A stretch of DNA of 64,000 bases from Promerops cafer (taxonomy: Eukaryota; Chordata; Aves; Passeriformes; Nectariniidae), in assembly GCA_013398275.1 (NCBI GenBank), contig VZSE01005034.1, forward strand, positions 961,526 through 1,025,525, given 5' to 3'. The notes beneath the pieces are model-generated. The model saw only the letters and a list, made by a program, of their open reading frames with translations, searched no databases and was not told the origin of the DNA. A program made the position numbers and the translations under genes. This document shows positions 24,525 through 37,431 of the stretch, one piece after another. The first letter of the stretch is position 1. Each line of letters opens with the position of its first letter.

Positions 24525-24625
24525 ATTTGACAGCATTACCCAGATCTCACAGAGAGGGAAAGCAACACACATGGAGACCAAGAGATTTGGCCAAGGTCAC
24601 CCATCGGGCCCATGACGGAGAAGGA
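24525..24625 (-). repeat. MIR-like fragment in reverse orientation
   Basis: The plus strand reads CAGATCTCACAGAGAGGGAA and then GAGATTTGGCCAAGGTCACC at 24583-24602, close to the reverse complement of the MIR core (CAGATGAGGAAACTGAGG, then CTTGCCCAAGGTCACACAGC). The match is interrupted by unrelated bases in between. It sits at the left edge of a G+C-rich patch. A chance resemblance to the short core cannot be excluded. Confidence 0.38.
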
Positions 24626-25020
24626 GCAGAGGCCCAGCAGGCCAGTTCTGTCACCAGGTCAGGTGCAGCTCCTGCCATGGCTCTGCCCGCAGCAGAGGAG
24701 CACTGCAGCTCAGACGCCAACCACCCACAGCAGGACGGGCTGCTCGAGCCACTGCCCGCGGCAGGCGACCTGAGCTGCCCCCTGTGAACCCTGGTCACGG
24801 CTTCTCACCAGTGTTTAATAAGAAACAAACTGACAATCGCTGGCTACTTCGCACTTACTACAAAGTGCGGAAACCTGCCCTGCGGTGGTTACTACAGCAG
24901 AGGGCATGCAGAGCAACCTGCTGTCCCTCAGCATCAATTGGCCCCATCTGTGCGCTCCCCTCACATGTGCCCAGACTGTCACAGCCCCAGAGGGACCAGT
25001 ACTTGCTGGACACCTGAGTT
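24600..25020. other. G+C-rich patch with retained CpGs
   Basis: This stretch is G+C-rich compared with its flanks and keeps several CpGs (CCATCGGGCC, CATGACGGAG, CAGACGCC, GGACGGGC, GCCCGCGGCAGGCGACC). Open frames of 77 to 124 codons exist on both strands and overlap each other, so none is credible alone. It could be a relict exon, a weak unannotated promoter or an old insertion. No TATA box, clear splice sites or known domain was identified. Confidence 0.45.
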
Positions 25021-27450
25021 AGAGGCAGGGCTTGCACACCTGCCTGCAGACACAGGGCAGAAGTGGAGGGGAGGGGAGCCAGGAGAACGCAGTAGGAAGG
25101 AAATGGACATTTGACAGACAGGTTCCTAGGGTGACAAATGTGGAAAAAAAAGTCATAAAAGATCAAAGCACAGATCTGGGACAACAAAATGAAAGCTGAA
25201 GGATAAAAGATACCATGAGTTGCTGAAGACATGAATACGGACTGTACTGGTCCAGAGGCACAGAATAGCAGGGGGTGTGATAGCTCACGATTTCATAGTA
25301 TCTGGAGACACGTACAAGGAAATAGCAGTAGGGAGCCTGGAGGCTCAGACCAAATGCTAATAGACACCATTATTTAGGGGACTATGCTAGAGGATGTAGA
25401 AACCTGGGCTCTTGCCTGTGCAGCAGATGGAGTCCCCTGAGTGAGCTGACCCCTAGATCTCATGGAAAGAGAGTAACAAGACTGTTTCATTAGCAGCAGG
25501 TCTTTAATGGTCTACGTATTTGAATTGCATAATGATAGATAAGAGAATAATTCTGACTCTTCTATCCAAAACCATTAGCTTAGGAGAGAAAAGTACTATT
25601 TGTTTTCTAAAAAATACTCCGGCAGAAAGGTTCGAGAAACAGAAATAAAGGCTACAGTAGAAGTACACAGAAAGGAGAGCAGATCAAAAGAAATTATATC
25701 ACTTTCTCAGAGACCCTGTCACAAGGATTACACTGTTGCTCAATTTTGAGGTCCCCACTAGAGCAAAGTGTCAAAGACTAAAACAGGTTAATGAAGACAG
25801 CCTGGCATTTTACCCCACTGGTTGGGGGTATGATGCATGGCCTTAGCACATTGCACACAACATTTTGCCATTGCTGTATTGCTCTCGCAAATTCACCACG
25901 GGACATTTTAACACAATGACCTTTCAGGTCTTTTAGGTGTAAAGCACCTGAAAGCATAAGCACAATCCACAAACAGATTGTAAAAATAAAAAAATCCAAC
26001 TGCCCTTATTTTTTTTTACCAAGTTTTCTCATTAATCATCCTGTGACCTGTAAACTATAGCAAAATAGGTTTTTAATAGAATAAATGCATTCAACAAAAG
26101 TGTTTTCAGGCTGCCAACAACAGAGTCAAGATTTCTGCTGGTCCCAATTTTTTATTTTAGCTTTTGCCTTTCACATTCCCTTTCTCTTCCAGAGTCTCAT
26201 TTGCAATCATGAACAAACAAGTATTTTAGAACACACTTAGAAGCACTTACATTGGCAAAAATGCCAGGTTGAAAAGAAACCAAACCATTCAAACTGGAGG
26301 TAGGTGGACTAAAATTCTGCAGCATGATCTGCTGCAAATAGTATCATCCAAAACCATAAAATGATAAAGTTCTCTGATTTATGGTTTTTTTTAAACAAGA
26401 AACATTGGACTCTTGCAGTAATGATAGGTATTTCAGTTAGTATGCACATATATATGTGTAAATATATGTACACACATCCTATTATATATCTGAGAAGAAT
26501 TGAGTTAAAAAGCTCCAACCCATCAAACCAATACATTTTAAATTATTAAGAGAGAAAACCTCAACAAAACATATTCCCCACTGATGTCATGAGATACATA
26601 CACTAAAGAATTAATGAGAATGTCATGAGTTAAAGGCAATATTTTGGGATTATCATACTTGTGTGTATACTAACATGCATTTTAAAAAAATAATATACCT
26701 AGCTGACAAGACCAAAAAAATCAGATTAAAGTGGCACTTTGCTTTGACTCTACTGAATCCTAAATCCATGTCAATATAATGGCAAGCAATGAATAGTTTA
26801 TGAAAATAACATGCCAGTACATAGAAGCAAGATTCTCTTCTCTACCTGTCAGACAGCACTTTTGTAATTAGGAAGAATAATTGCAACTTTTCACTTAAGT
26901 GCACAGTCATTTACAAATGTTAAAATGCAACTCCTGTCAAGCTGCACAGCACCCATCATGCACACACTTGTGGCAGTGAGGCATTTAGACTCATGATTAA
27001 GAATGTACTGTTTGCTACACTTGAATCCAGCAGCAATAAGTCTTGATTTTGAACTGAAGTGATTTCTTTCTGTATTAAAAAACCCCCAAACTATGCTTTT
27101 TTAGCATACGTTTTATGGCTATGTATGCTTGTAAGCATTCATTTTCCATTCCTATTGACATATACTTCCCCTCACACTGGCTGGAAGTTTTAAATATAAA
27201 TGTATGTCTTCTACATTTTAGTGATAGTTTCACTTCAAATTACAGTGCCACTTGTGCTGAGAAGTCAGTTTTATATCATACTGGAAATAACTTTCCTAAA
27301 CAAAAATTTAAAGTAGGAGCAGGTAGAAACTCCACAGGGATCCTAATTCTTGTGGAGCTGTTTTCAAGCTATTCCTACTATTTAATTATTGAAGGGCAGG
27401 GCTTGCATTTGCACAGATTTTGTCTACCACCAGCTTTGTTCCTCTGATAA

Positions 27451-27482
27451 GACAACAGAAGTTCCCTTCCAACTTCTATACT
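27451..27482 (+). repeat. Possible CR1 LINE 3'-end remnant
   Basis: AGAAGTTCCCTTCCAACTTC followed by TATACTTGCTG resembles the CR1 3' section (GAGGTCCCTTCCAACCTC, then ATTCTATG). Only about 30 bp match and the terminal octamer is degraded, so this is a weak call. Confidence 0.3.
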
Positions 27483-29851
27483 TGCTGCTATTAGAAAACA
27501 CAGACTCCATAAAAAGCCAAGGGTAAGATGGCTCCATTTATAAACCTAGAGATGTCAGGAAGGGTCAGCTTCAATAATTCAGGACTTTTCATCCTAAATC
27601 CATATATTTAAAAAATGCTGATTAAACCTATTTTCAGGATTTTAAACAACAACAGAAAAAAGCACAAAGTTCTCTGCACCTTAATTTAATAGATGAAAGC
27701 AATATTTCCTACCCACTTAATATTCACTGAACTTCTTGGAAGAAAAGTACAGTTTCACAGAGGATGCAATAAAAAGTATTGTGGATAGATTAATTAAAAC
27801 ACTGCAAAGTTGAAAATCACAAAATATTTAGAAAACTCAGAAACAAGAAGAAATAATACTAGCTAATCTGACCTCTTATGCAGTATTAATTGCATTGTAG
27901 TGTTACTGTTATTGCTGAGGTGCTTACACAATTACTACTCCAGGAAATTACTGAAGGAGGTTTTGATGGAAAATAAAGAATTAATGTATTAAATGCTTTT
28001 AAAAATACATCTTTGAATAATAGATACAACAGTAATGCTATAAAAGCTATATGCTATATCTGAATGCCAGTACACAAAGGCTGAGATGTAGCCTAAGACT
28101 TATATTTCATTTCAAATATGAACAATAAACATTTTAAAAATTAATGTAGTGAAACTGGGTTTATAGTAATTTATCCTGCAGAGAAGTTCATATTACCATG
28201 AACACAGTAGGTATTGCAAAGGGGAAAAAAGCAGCTTTTTTTTCCCTGAGAGTGGTTCAGAAATGGCACTTTCTGTCAGCACCATCATTCAGTATATCGC
28301 AGGCCAACTGCATGTTACCTCATATTTTATTCCTACAACTTGGAATTGCTGTTTTGCTTCTTGTACTGTGCAGTGCTGTCTAGCTGATGCCTATTAGGAA
28401 AAGTCAACCTGTGGACACTGAGAATCTGCTGGAAAGCTATCAATATTGACAGCAAACAGTGTCCAAAGAAATAATGCATGTTTAGTTACTAAAATGAATG
28501 AATCAATTTCTGTTTTGCCTAGAACAACAGCTTGTTTTCATATATGAAGTAGCATGAAATAGAAACAGGTATTGTGACTGCAGTTTAGCCCAGTAAGTAT
28601 TTGCAGAAATCATAAAAACATAAATCAGGCTGGAACAGCTTAGAAATTCTGTATAGGAGAGAAACATTTGCAGAAGAGAGAAAGTTGTTATATTTATAGC
28701 ACTGGACAGTGGTGTATAGCTTTTTATTGACTCAGTAGGGCTTAAGATGTCAAAATGACTGGTGATTTTACTGAAGAACAGAGTAAGTATTGGGAAAGAC
28801 ATGAGACACTTCAGCATCCCTCTCTGGGTACTTCTGGGCATCTAAAATAACAAACAGATTCTGAAATTTGAAGCCAAGCTATTTAAACTTACACCACCTA
28901 TCCTAGAAGCAGGGCACTTTTCCTCATGCCAGCATTGATCAAATCGTGGTCCATAATTAAATATATTTTCATATCCTTATCCTCTCTGTGAACAGCAGTA
29001 GCTTTCAAAGTATTTTAAAAAGTGCCAAGTAGACTAAGTGATTTTACCTGACATAGTTAGGAGAGTGACAAGGCACATTTCTGAGCTGCCAGGTGAGATA
29101 CTAGGTTTCCTTGTAAAGGCTCCAACCTTGTCCTTTTATCTATTTTCAAAAGTACATGCAGTTCGCTCATTATATGAAAACATCTTTCAAATAGTGCTGA
29201 GTGGGTAAAATCTCCTCCATAAAATGACTTTATTAAGAATTTTCCATTAGTTTTAATCTTTAAACCCTCAGGTCAATTTTTATTTATTCACATCCAGTAA
29301 ACCTTTGTAAAAATGTTCCCAGTTACTTCTAGACAAGAAATACACATGGACCAAAAATCAGACAGCCTCAGAAGAGTGGCACCACTTGAAATTTTATATG
29401 AAGCTTAGATCATTTTTCCATCACAGTTTTAGGGCTGCTCTACAATTGCCCATCAGTTGCTGAAAGGCAATGAAAACACTACAGTGTGGATGACTACAGA
29501 TCGAGTATAGGGGGGTCTTATACTAAAGTCAGTGCCAAAATAAAGCAATATAGTGTTTGCAGTGTTTCTTTTTTCACATGTGGGCTGTATTTCAAAAGGA
29601 GAGTAGTAATCTATATCTGAAATACAGATAAAAATCAGCAATATACTCCCTTTATTTTTTTTTCTCCTATGGTGTGCTGCACATGCACAGCCAACAGAAG
29701 AGACAGTTTAGGATTTCATAACACAACCAAATAAAACAATATTGTGATTTTGAGGTTTCAAAGAAAAAAAGAGCCAACATGAAATTCAATAACTTTAAGG
29801 TTTGGCTTAACCAAGGTATGAAAAACCCCTTTTCATCAGTTGCATAGGTAG

Positions 29852-29881
29852 AATATAGTTCAGTAATATAGTTCAGTAATA
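29852..29881 (+). repeat. 13-bp tandem duplication
   Basis: AATATAGTTCAGT occurs twice head to tail (29852-29864, 29865-29877) followed by a partial AATA. The copies are identical, so the duplication is young or under slippage. Confidence 0.9.
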
Positions 29882-31109
29882 ATCAAGCTCTGTATTATGG
29901 GTGCTACCTGAACCTGAAAGTCACTGTGAACAAGGATCTCAACAGATCCAAGTCCTTTCAGACCAAAGAGCCTTGCAAAAATAGCGGTAAAAAGTGTTTG
30001 TGTGGTAAATTTGTCAGGTTTGGTTGGTCTGTTTATTCACCAAACAGAATATTTTTTCCAGAGAATGGCACACTGAGAACATTATTTTTTTAAGTCAAGG
30101 GTTTTCATGCCAGCTCATTTATAAAGTTTTAGTTTTGAGAATAGTCTTGTGCATTTTTGCTGTTTCGTAGCAGCAACTGCAGCACAGCAATAAGACAATC
30201 CACAGACAGAACTGTCCTGACCATCTCAAGTGAGTGACTTGCAGAGTTGCATTTGCAAGCCTACAGGTCTCAACATCAAACAGAATAATCTGTCAGAAGC
30301 ACGTTTTTTTCCTACTGGTGCAGTTTGTTGCATATTCTTATGTAAAGGTAACAAGCAGTTCTTCTGAAGTTACACTCCTGTCTAGCAAATCTAGAGTTTG
30401 GACTGTAGATTTTAAAAGATTATGACTTTGTCTGCAACTTCAAGAGTACCTACAGCATAATGAATACATTTGAGGTTGGTCTCTCTTCCCTTTCAGTGGA
30501 TTTCATTGCTACCACTCTCCTCTCTAAGCATGAGGATTCATGAACATACCAATATCTCGGTCAACAGCACTCCTACTCTTTCATGCTTCCTTTTTTTCCT
30601 TTCTCTTTGCAGCTGAATAGATGGAAGGTGAATATCCATTTATGCTTCAAAGGGATTCAAAATTACAAAGGACTCATCCAGTCACTGAAGAAAGAGCTAA
30701 GAGTCAATAATGGTGGACCACATGCCTCATAAATGCTGTTCTTGTTTTCTAGTGGAAAGTGTGGCAAAAGTTATTATTGTTTAATTTGTTGTATATTTAA
30801 AATTGTTACCTTTATAGATGCTGTGAATAAGCCTAGTACTGTATTGGAGCATAGACAGCTATCAAGCTATCAACCTTTTGATTTCTGTTCCTTGCATCAT
30901 TGTTTCAAACTCTGCAAAAAAATGAGACTTGTGTTGTAGTAAGAAGGAATGACTCAAAGTCAACCAAAGAGAACTGAAGTCCATGACTTTTATTTGCACT
31001 GAGCACAAAGAACTTTATCCACTTTTTGGAGTGAAACTATGATTTAGCTTTGCTGAACATGATACAAATTGCTGTTTGTCCATATATTCACTTTTGTATT
31101 TACTTGATT

Positions 31110-31165
31110 GTCTTGTAAAGCACTTTGGTACTCCACGGGTAGAGAAATATATCACACAAGACTGA
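31110..31165 (+). repeat. Ancient amniote SINE-like 3' end
   Basis: The phrase TGTAAAGCACTTTGGTACTC followed by CACGGGTAGAGAAATATAT resembles the TGTAAAGCGCTTTG...GATGAAAGGCGCTATATAA ending shared by old amniote repeats (MIR-type 3' sections). Only this short ending is visible; upstream sequence was not matched to any consensus I know. Confidence 0.3.
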
Positions 31166-32519
31166 AATTAAATTGTCTGTTCTGCTGAAGATGAAGCATT
31201 CTCTTAAATGTTTATCCTACTACAGACTTAGAGCTGCATAGAGATAAGGGAGTGTTTTATAATTACTGAGCTTGAGTTCTACTGTCAATTTCATATGTTT
31301 AATAATATATCAAAATGTTTAGATCCATGGGGTGCCATATAAAGACAGAGAAATAAAACGCAGATCTCATTAAGTAGTGTTTTGCTCTTTACAGGATCTT
31401 TCTACTACCAAATACTGAAACATGCCTGAAGAGTTCAAATGGCACTTTGTCAGAGAAATCTGAAAATGTGTCCATCCTGCCTCAAGCTCTGTTTTTGAAA
31501 ATCCTTATCTGCCTCTATAAACATTATTGGAGATTCAGAAGTTTAGAATAAGTAATGTAATTCCAGCTGCCTACAGAATTTGAGGAAAGCTATTAAAAAT
31601 ATACCCAAGTATCATTTTTTTTTTCTTTCCATTAGTGATGACACTGCTTTTTAAGTCAGCGGCTCTTGCAAATGACCTTTCTGTGTCAGCAGCAGGAAAA
31701 TAATGTACTTTGTTTACCTTAATGGACAGTAGTAGCAACACCAATTAGAACTTCAGCAACCTCCTTTGCAGTTATTGCCATCTACTAATTTAGGGGCATG
31801 GAGGGCATACAAAACTTTCTTCAGACTTGCACAGCCATAATTTAATTCCCAGTCTTGCTTTTTTTCTGTCCTGTATCACCAAAAAGATAGAGAATGCACC
31901 TGCAGAAGGAAGGCTCACAGCCTGCCTTCTCTGCTCTGATGACAGACCAACAGGTAAATGAATTAACTACAGGAACTGAACTATACAAGCTATGAATTCA
32001 AGACCAGAAGGGCCTTATCTCTCTGAATTTAAGTTCACACAATGACTCAAAAGATTCACTCTTAACATGCCTGGAGCATGCAGACTAATTAAGAGGCAAG
32101 AGAAAAGACACAAATGGAGAATGCCTTATAAGAAAATGACAAGTTAGTTCCTTTCTGTAGAAAAAAACAGTTACTAGCTAAGTAGCTAACGCATTCATAA
32201 AACTGGCGTATTCCAGCTGATGCTGGGCAATATGGTTCGTATGTTTTCCACAGGCTTTGCTCATCACCAAGAGTCCCTACAAACCACTGAAAAGATTTGA
32301 CTCCTCAGAACTGCCACATTAAGTTCCTTACTGGCTTCAGTTTTCCCCATATACTTTCAGGATACAAAACTGTCCACTCCAAGCCTTTAATTTTCTCAAG
32401 GATTCAACCATATTTGAAGTCCATTCTAATAGTTATTCTTCTGTCAGAAATTTGAATGGTCATGCCCTTGAACTGTTCTCACTAGGAAGAAAACGCTGTG
32501 ACAAAACCCCAGCATGGGC

Positions 32520-32592
32520 AAATAAAAAACAAAACAAAAAACCCCCAACCAAACAAAAGCCAAACAAAAAAGCCCAACAAAACAAAACAACC
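32520..32592. repeat. A/C-rich low-complexity tract
   Basis: AAAC and CCCAACC units fill this stretch. Open frames on both strands here (lysine/asparagine-rich on plus, phenylalanine/leucine-rich on minus) come from composition. Confidence 0.88.
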
Positions 32593-33013
32593 GAGGAATG
32601 CTTCACTGGAGTCAGAATACTGAAGATAAATATGGATAGCTGCAGGACAGTCGTTAATTCAAACAATGAAAAGAGGAGAGAAGCAGTATTTGTCTGATTC
32701 TGTGAAACCATTCTAAAGCTCAGTGAACATTCAAAATAAAAAGTAATGCACTACAGAAATGCATAACCAGGGTGAGGTTCAGAGGCGGTAAAAGATCCTG
32801 GATAAGAGATACTACTAAACAACCTCATGTTTTGATTTTGCTATCAGAAAAAAGAGGAACACAACATGAACTGAATAACATTTTGAGAAGTTATGAAGTT
32901 ATCAGCTATGCAACTCTGATTCTGACTCAAGGTTAGTTCAGAAAACATGGGTATTGACTGAGCTAAGAAAAAGGGAGGCTATAACTGACATGGGAAATAA
33001 GTGTAAGACTTCT

Positions 33014-33131
33014 GCAAAAGAACCACACAAAAACCCCCAACAAACCAAAATCCAACAAAACAACAAATAAAGAAACAAACAAAAAACCCACAACAACAAC
33101 AGATCAAACCAAGCAACCAAAACCAAAAACA
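33014..33131. repeat. A/C-rich low-complexity tract
   Basis: CACAAAAACCCCCAACAAAC and further AAC/AAAC units run for nearly 120 bases with almost no G or T on the plus strand. It lies about 430 bp downstream of a similar tract at 32520-32592. Confidence 0.88.
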
Positions 33132-34544
33132 TAAGCAGCAAAGACAATACTCTCCAAAGGCAAGAGTGAAGTGCCATAAATAATGTCTTTTACAAGTGTT
33201 GAATTTGCTGGTAGAAAGGTGAAAGTCACAAGAGAGATCTATTATAAATATATTTTTCTCAAATCAGAGGTGTTAGAAAAAGCATCCTGGGATCACACAG
33301 ACAAATGAATAAGGAGAGTATCTCCAAGCAAAGATGGAGAGCCAACTTCCTAAGCTCTTTTTCCAGAATTACTTTCTTAAATAGCCTTGAACCATTAACA
33401 TTTATAATACATCTATCAAAAAATAAGTTTTAGGCAGATGAAAACAATTTCTGAAGACCCCAGAATTTCTGATAGCAGTACCAGCTCCAAGTGAGGCAGA
33501 CCTGAGGTGGCATTTATTGATCCAGGGAGTTGAAAACATTGTCTGTTTCACTTCCACAATAACTAGGGCAGCAAGAATGAGATTTTTGATTGATGAGCCA
33601 AATCACAGGTAGTAGGAATGTGACCATAAAATAGCCTATTGAAAAAAGCCACTAAAATTAATAAAGCATTTCCTTTTGACTTGTGGACAGTGCACCAGGG
33701 AAACCTGGACAATGTTTTGTGAAGAGTTTCAAACCAAAAATTGTTCAAGAACAAACATTCAGATATTTTATGGTAGAGAAATATAGTACAACCAACTCAG
33801 AAGCATTTTTATTTAGTGGCCAAAAAGTGTTACTCCTTATTTATCATTCTCAGAGGAAAAGAGTGCAGTATGGTTTTGTCCCTAAGAAACTGTTCCAAAA
33901 AACTGTTCTGCTTTCTGGAAGACTTAAGCTACAACTTCCACCTTATCTGATGATTCTATGGTTTCCTTTGTAAAAAAGCCAACTTGTGATCAAGACTTCC
34001 ATAAGATTGTAAGCACCTATGTTGCTCTGAAATCTTATGCATACAAAAGTTTGGGATTTTTTTTCACAAGAAAATTTCAGTGACCTAGAAAATTGGGCAG
34101 TGTGCAGATGACAGGGAGACCATTATAAAAACCAAACCAAGACAATTTACCAATATATCAGCAGTGCTCTAAATGGAGCATGACCAACATTAGTGGAAAA
34201 TAATTTGCCTTAATTAAGAAGAGGGAAAATCACTACCATCAAGACTGAAGAGTACTGCATAATGTGTTACATCTATAACATCTATGAAAGTAAAACTTCC
34301 TAATTTTTCAATGGAGTGCCTTGCACAGCTAAGCCCTGACTTCCTTCACTGTAGTGAAAAAACCTTCCATTTCGAGAAGACACAAATTTTTCACATACAC
34401 AGAGCAGCACAGAAGAGTTTCATTTAGCTACGTGACTTCAATTTCATGTGAACTACATTTAACTGATGGAATAATATATGTAAGCCAACTAAAAATCCAG
34501 ACAGTCTGAGCCTATCTATCCCTCATTAAAGCTGACTTGCTGTC

Positions 34545-34680
34545 AGCTGGTTGGCAAAACCCTCAAAATCTGTGCCCCAGTTTACCTACCTATAAATTGG
34601 GTTTTAACGACACACTTCTTCTGCACACACTGAAACCTTGAGAATCAGTGTGCGTAACGTGGAAGAAAATAAATGATAAA
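34545..34680 (+). repeat. MIR-like ancient SINE fragment
   Basis: AGCTGGTTGGCAAAACCCTC followed by TGTGCCCCAGTTTACCTACC and TATAAATTGGG reads in order like the MIR core and its downstream section (GGCAAGTTACTTAACC, TGTGCCTCAGTTTCC, CATCTGTAAAATGGG). The bases after 34600 are increasingly diverged but keep an ATAAATGATAAATCATTACA section reminiscent of the MIR 3' part. MIRs are ancient tRNA-derived amniote SINEs and immobile today. Divergence is high, as expected for the age. Confidence 0.55.
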
Positions 34681-36597
34681 TCATTACATAAGACTAAGTG
34701 CTACTATTCTGAATTTGCACAGTGATAATAACTTGCTTTTATAGACTAGTAAAATCATGAGATCATCGGAATAAATTTAAATTAACACATGTCAGAGGGT
34801 CACAGAAGACTAGATAAGGTGACATTCTGGCTTCATCTTCTAAAAAGCATTTTACATGGCAAAATCTGTTTTGGAAGGGTTATATAAAAAATATAATGTA
34901 TTTCATTTCAGGTTATAGAAATTCTTAGTAGAAACAACTTTTCCTGAGAAACAGTAATAATTTCAAGTATCAATTATTCATATTTTTCAATATATCTCAA
35001 AAAAATTCAATAAGCTTTAAAATATAGAACTAAGCACTCACAACAAGTCTATGAAAGGGGAAATGTTATGTTACTTTAAATTATGTAAGGAATTGGTTGA
35101 GCTATCTGCCTTTAACTTACTACCAGTTTTTCATAAGAACATAAATTCAAAGATATTTTCTCTTTCATTACTGTACAGAATGCTTTCCATCAAAAACTAT
35201 GTTGACATGCTGGGCCACAGCCACATGCAGGACTTTGGTGTAAATTCCTTCAGGTATGGTTTGGAGAGAAAGGGAATAACCTCATAAGGAGGGCAGATAC
35301 CTTTCAGCAAGGCAGCATTTTGGCCAGACATCCTTATGCAAAACCAGCTGCAGGTGTGATGCAAAGCACATATATTGGATTAAAGAAATTACTGGGATTT
35401 CAGCAAAAGAACACAGGTCTGTGAAGCTGGCTGCAAGAGTGGTCTAGCTCTCAAAGAAAATGCTGGTGAAGATGCTCTGCCTCTCAGTCAGAGGGGAAGA
35501 TTGAGAAGATGCCCTTCTCCTGCTCACTGGGGAGGTGGACACAGAGCAGTGACCAGCCCACTGCACCAAAACCAAAGTGTGTTTTGCTAAGAAGGGGCCT
35601 AGAAAGCCCTGTTTGATTCTTAGTTTGTCATAGCAATGAAGCACTGCTCCAATAAGTTATTTACATATATTTCTGACATACATAATATTGTACATATTTA
35701 TATCCTCACCTACATACCTGTAAGCCTGTCCACATTTGCAATTGCAAGGTAGATGTTAAAGGGAGTTAAACAGTAAACTGGGTACTCTGAAGAAGATTTT
35801 GGGTTGTTCTAAGACACAGGAAAGTAACTATCATTGCCCTCTGATCTTCCCAGCTCCACACATTTAAGAGACTCACACATACAAATATTTTATTTATGGC
35901 CAAGTCCATCATGGGAGGTGCTGCACTGGCAAAGTAGGATTTTCAGTCATGATCCAGGTGAGCTAAGTACAGTTTCAAACATGAGCAAAACCTCTCTTCC
36001 CCCAAAGACTTGCAATTTAATTAAATGTATGTTTCTCATTAGATTTGTGCTAGATATTTTGATCTCATTTTCCAGTTAAGTAACAGATCTATGCTGCATC
36101 TGTTTAATTACTGTGAAAAAAAAAATCTTTAAAAGCTACTACTTTTATGGAATAAGGCACTGTATACCTTCTCTGATTTCCCCCATCTATCAGATTTATA
36201 AAATACCCATTCAACAAACAAGAAGGAAACTAAGAATGTATTGATAACAGCATTTGGGCTTTTTTTGCCTTTTTCCCCCTCAAAAAATTATTGGTAAACA
36301 ACTAGTAACATTTTCCATAATGGAGGAAGCAGTATTTTTTTAGGTCTACAGGATATAGACAAACTCCTACTTTAAACCCTTTGATGAAGAAGTGATATTG
36401 TGACATTTATTTCCATTTTGGCAAGAAGTCTTGCTCTGACTTGAGCCTAGAAGTTCTGTTGCAGCTGTTTTTTTGTCAGAGAGATTTATTGGCCTAGGGA
36501 GAGTAGATTTAGTTATAGTCCTTGCCATGGAGTGACTTTGGTCGTATCACAGAAGTTATACCAAGGTATAAGAATGCAATACAGATATTTTTTCTTC

Positions 36598-36614
36598 TTT
36601 TTTTTTTTTTTTTT
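36598..36614. repeat. Mononucleotide T tract (17 T)
   Basis: Seventeen T, preceded by a further T-rich TTTTTTCTTC. It is the longest homopolymer in the window. Confidence 0.95.
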
Positions 36615-37366
36615 CAATAGGATAAAAGGTGCCTAGAAGGAAGAGGGAATATGCAAGATGAAAAAAATACATTGTGCAGTACAGAACAAATGGAGTCAAT
36701 ACCTCACAGAACAGATAAGAGCAAAAAAGACACACAATTCCAAGGCAAATACAAACACAACATAAAAGGGTTATAAAAGCAAAAAAAGTACAAGTAACCA
36801 AACAGTGAAAACAACCACATTCTATAGGAAAAGTCATTGTAGAAAAGAAAGCTGGTGTGGATTTCAGTTAAAAACTAATTGTAAGAGTTTTTTTCTGCTT
36901 TGAAATGAGTGGGTTTGTATCTACAAAAATACAAAATGACAGAAGAAATGCATAAGAATCAAAAATACATGAATTGTGTATTGGTTTGATAAAAATATTT
37001 TCAGCAAATGAATGGCTTGTCTAAACAGTAGTTGGTTGACAAGTGTTTAAATAATGCTTGCCAAATTCTCTAGGGGGCCTTGGGGAAGGTAATGTGAATA
37101 ACTTTTGATATTAATTTTGATAACTTGCCAGCAAGACGCAGAATACTTCAAACTACAACGGAAGTATGCTGATCGGAAACTACTAAAAGAATGGGTCATT
37201 ATCCTGCATAAAAACCATCAGAAAGAAAACTGTCAAGAGTTTCTTATTTTGTTTCAACTTCCCTAAGTCAATTCTGGAGAATGGACAAAATAAAAAGTAT
37301 GTAAATCTAAATTAATGGACTTTTGATCACTGATAAAAGAAATCATTTTGTTTTACCAAGCAAATC

Positions 37367-37388
37367 AAGGAGATCCTAAGGAGATCCA
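37367..37388 (+). repeat. 11-bp tandem duplication
   Basis: AAGGAGATCCT and AAGGAGATCCA lie head to tail, one mismatch at the last base, at the edge of an A/C-rich tract. Confidence 0.85.
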
Positions 37389-37431
37389 AAAAAAAGAAAA
37401 AAACCCCAAACAAAACAAACCAAAGCCCCCA
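37387..37431. repeat. Short A/C-rich low-complexity tract
   Basis: An A-run followed by AAACCCCAAACAAAACAAAC and CCCCC. It directly follows an 11-bp tandem duplication of AAGGAGATCC(T/A) at 37367-37388. Confidence 0.85.

Noticed and set aside
28503..28841. 112-codon minus-strand frame as a small membrane protein
   Set aside because: Hydrophobic composition follows from A/T-rich antisense sequence; no recognisable motif.
32938..33177. Leu/Phe-rich minus-strand frame as a transmembrane peptide
   Set aside because: Antisense of an A/C-rich tract.
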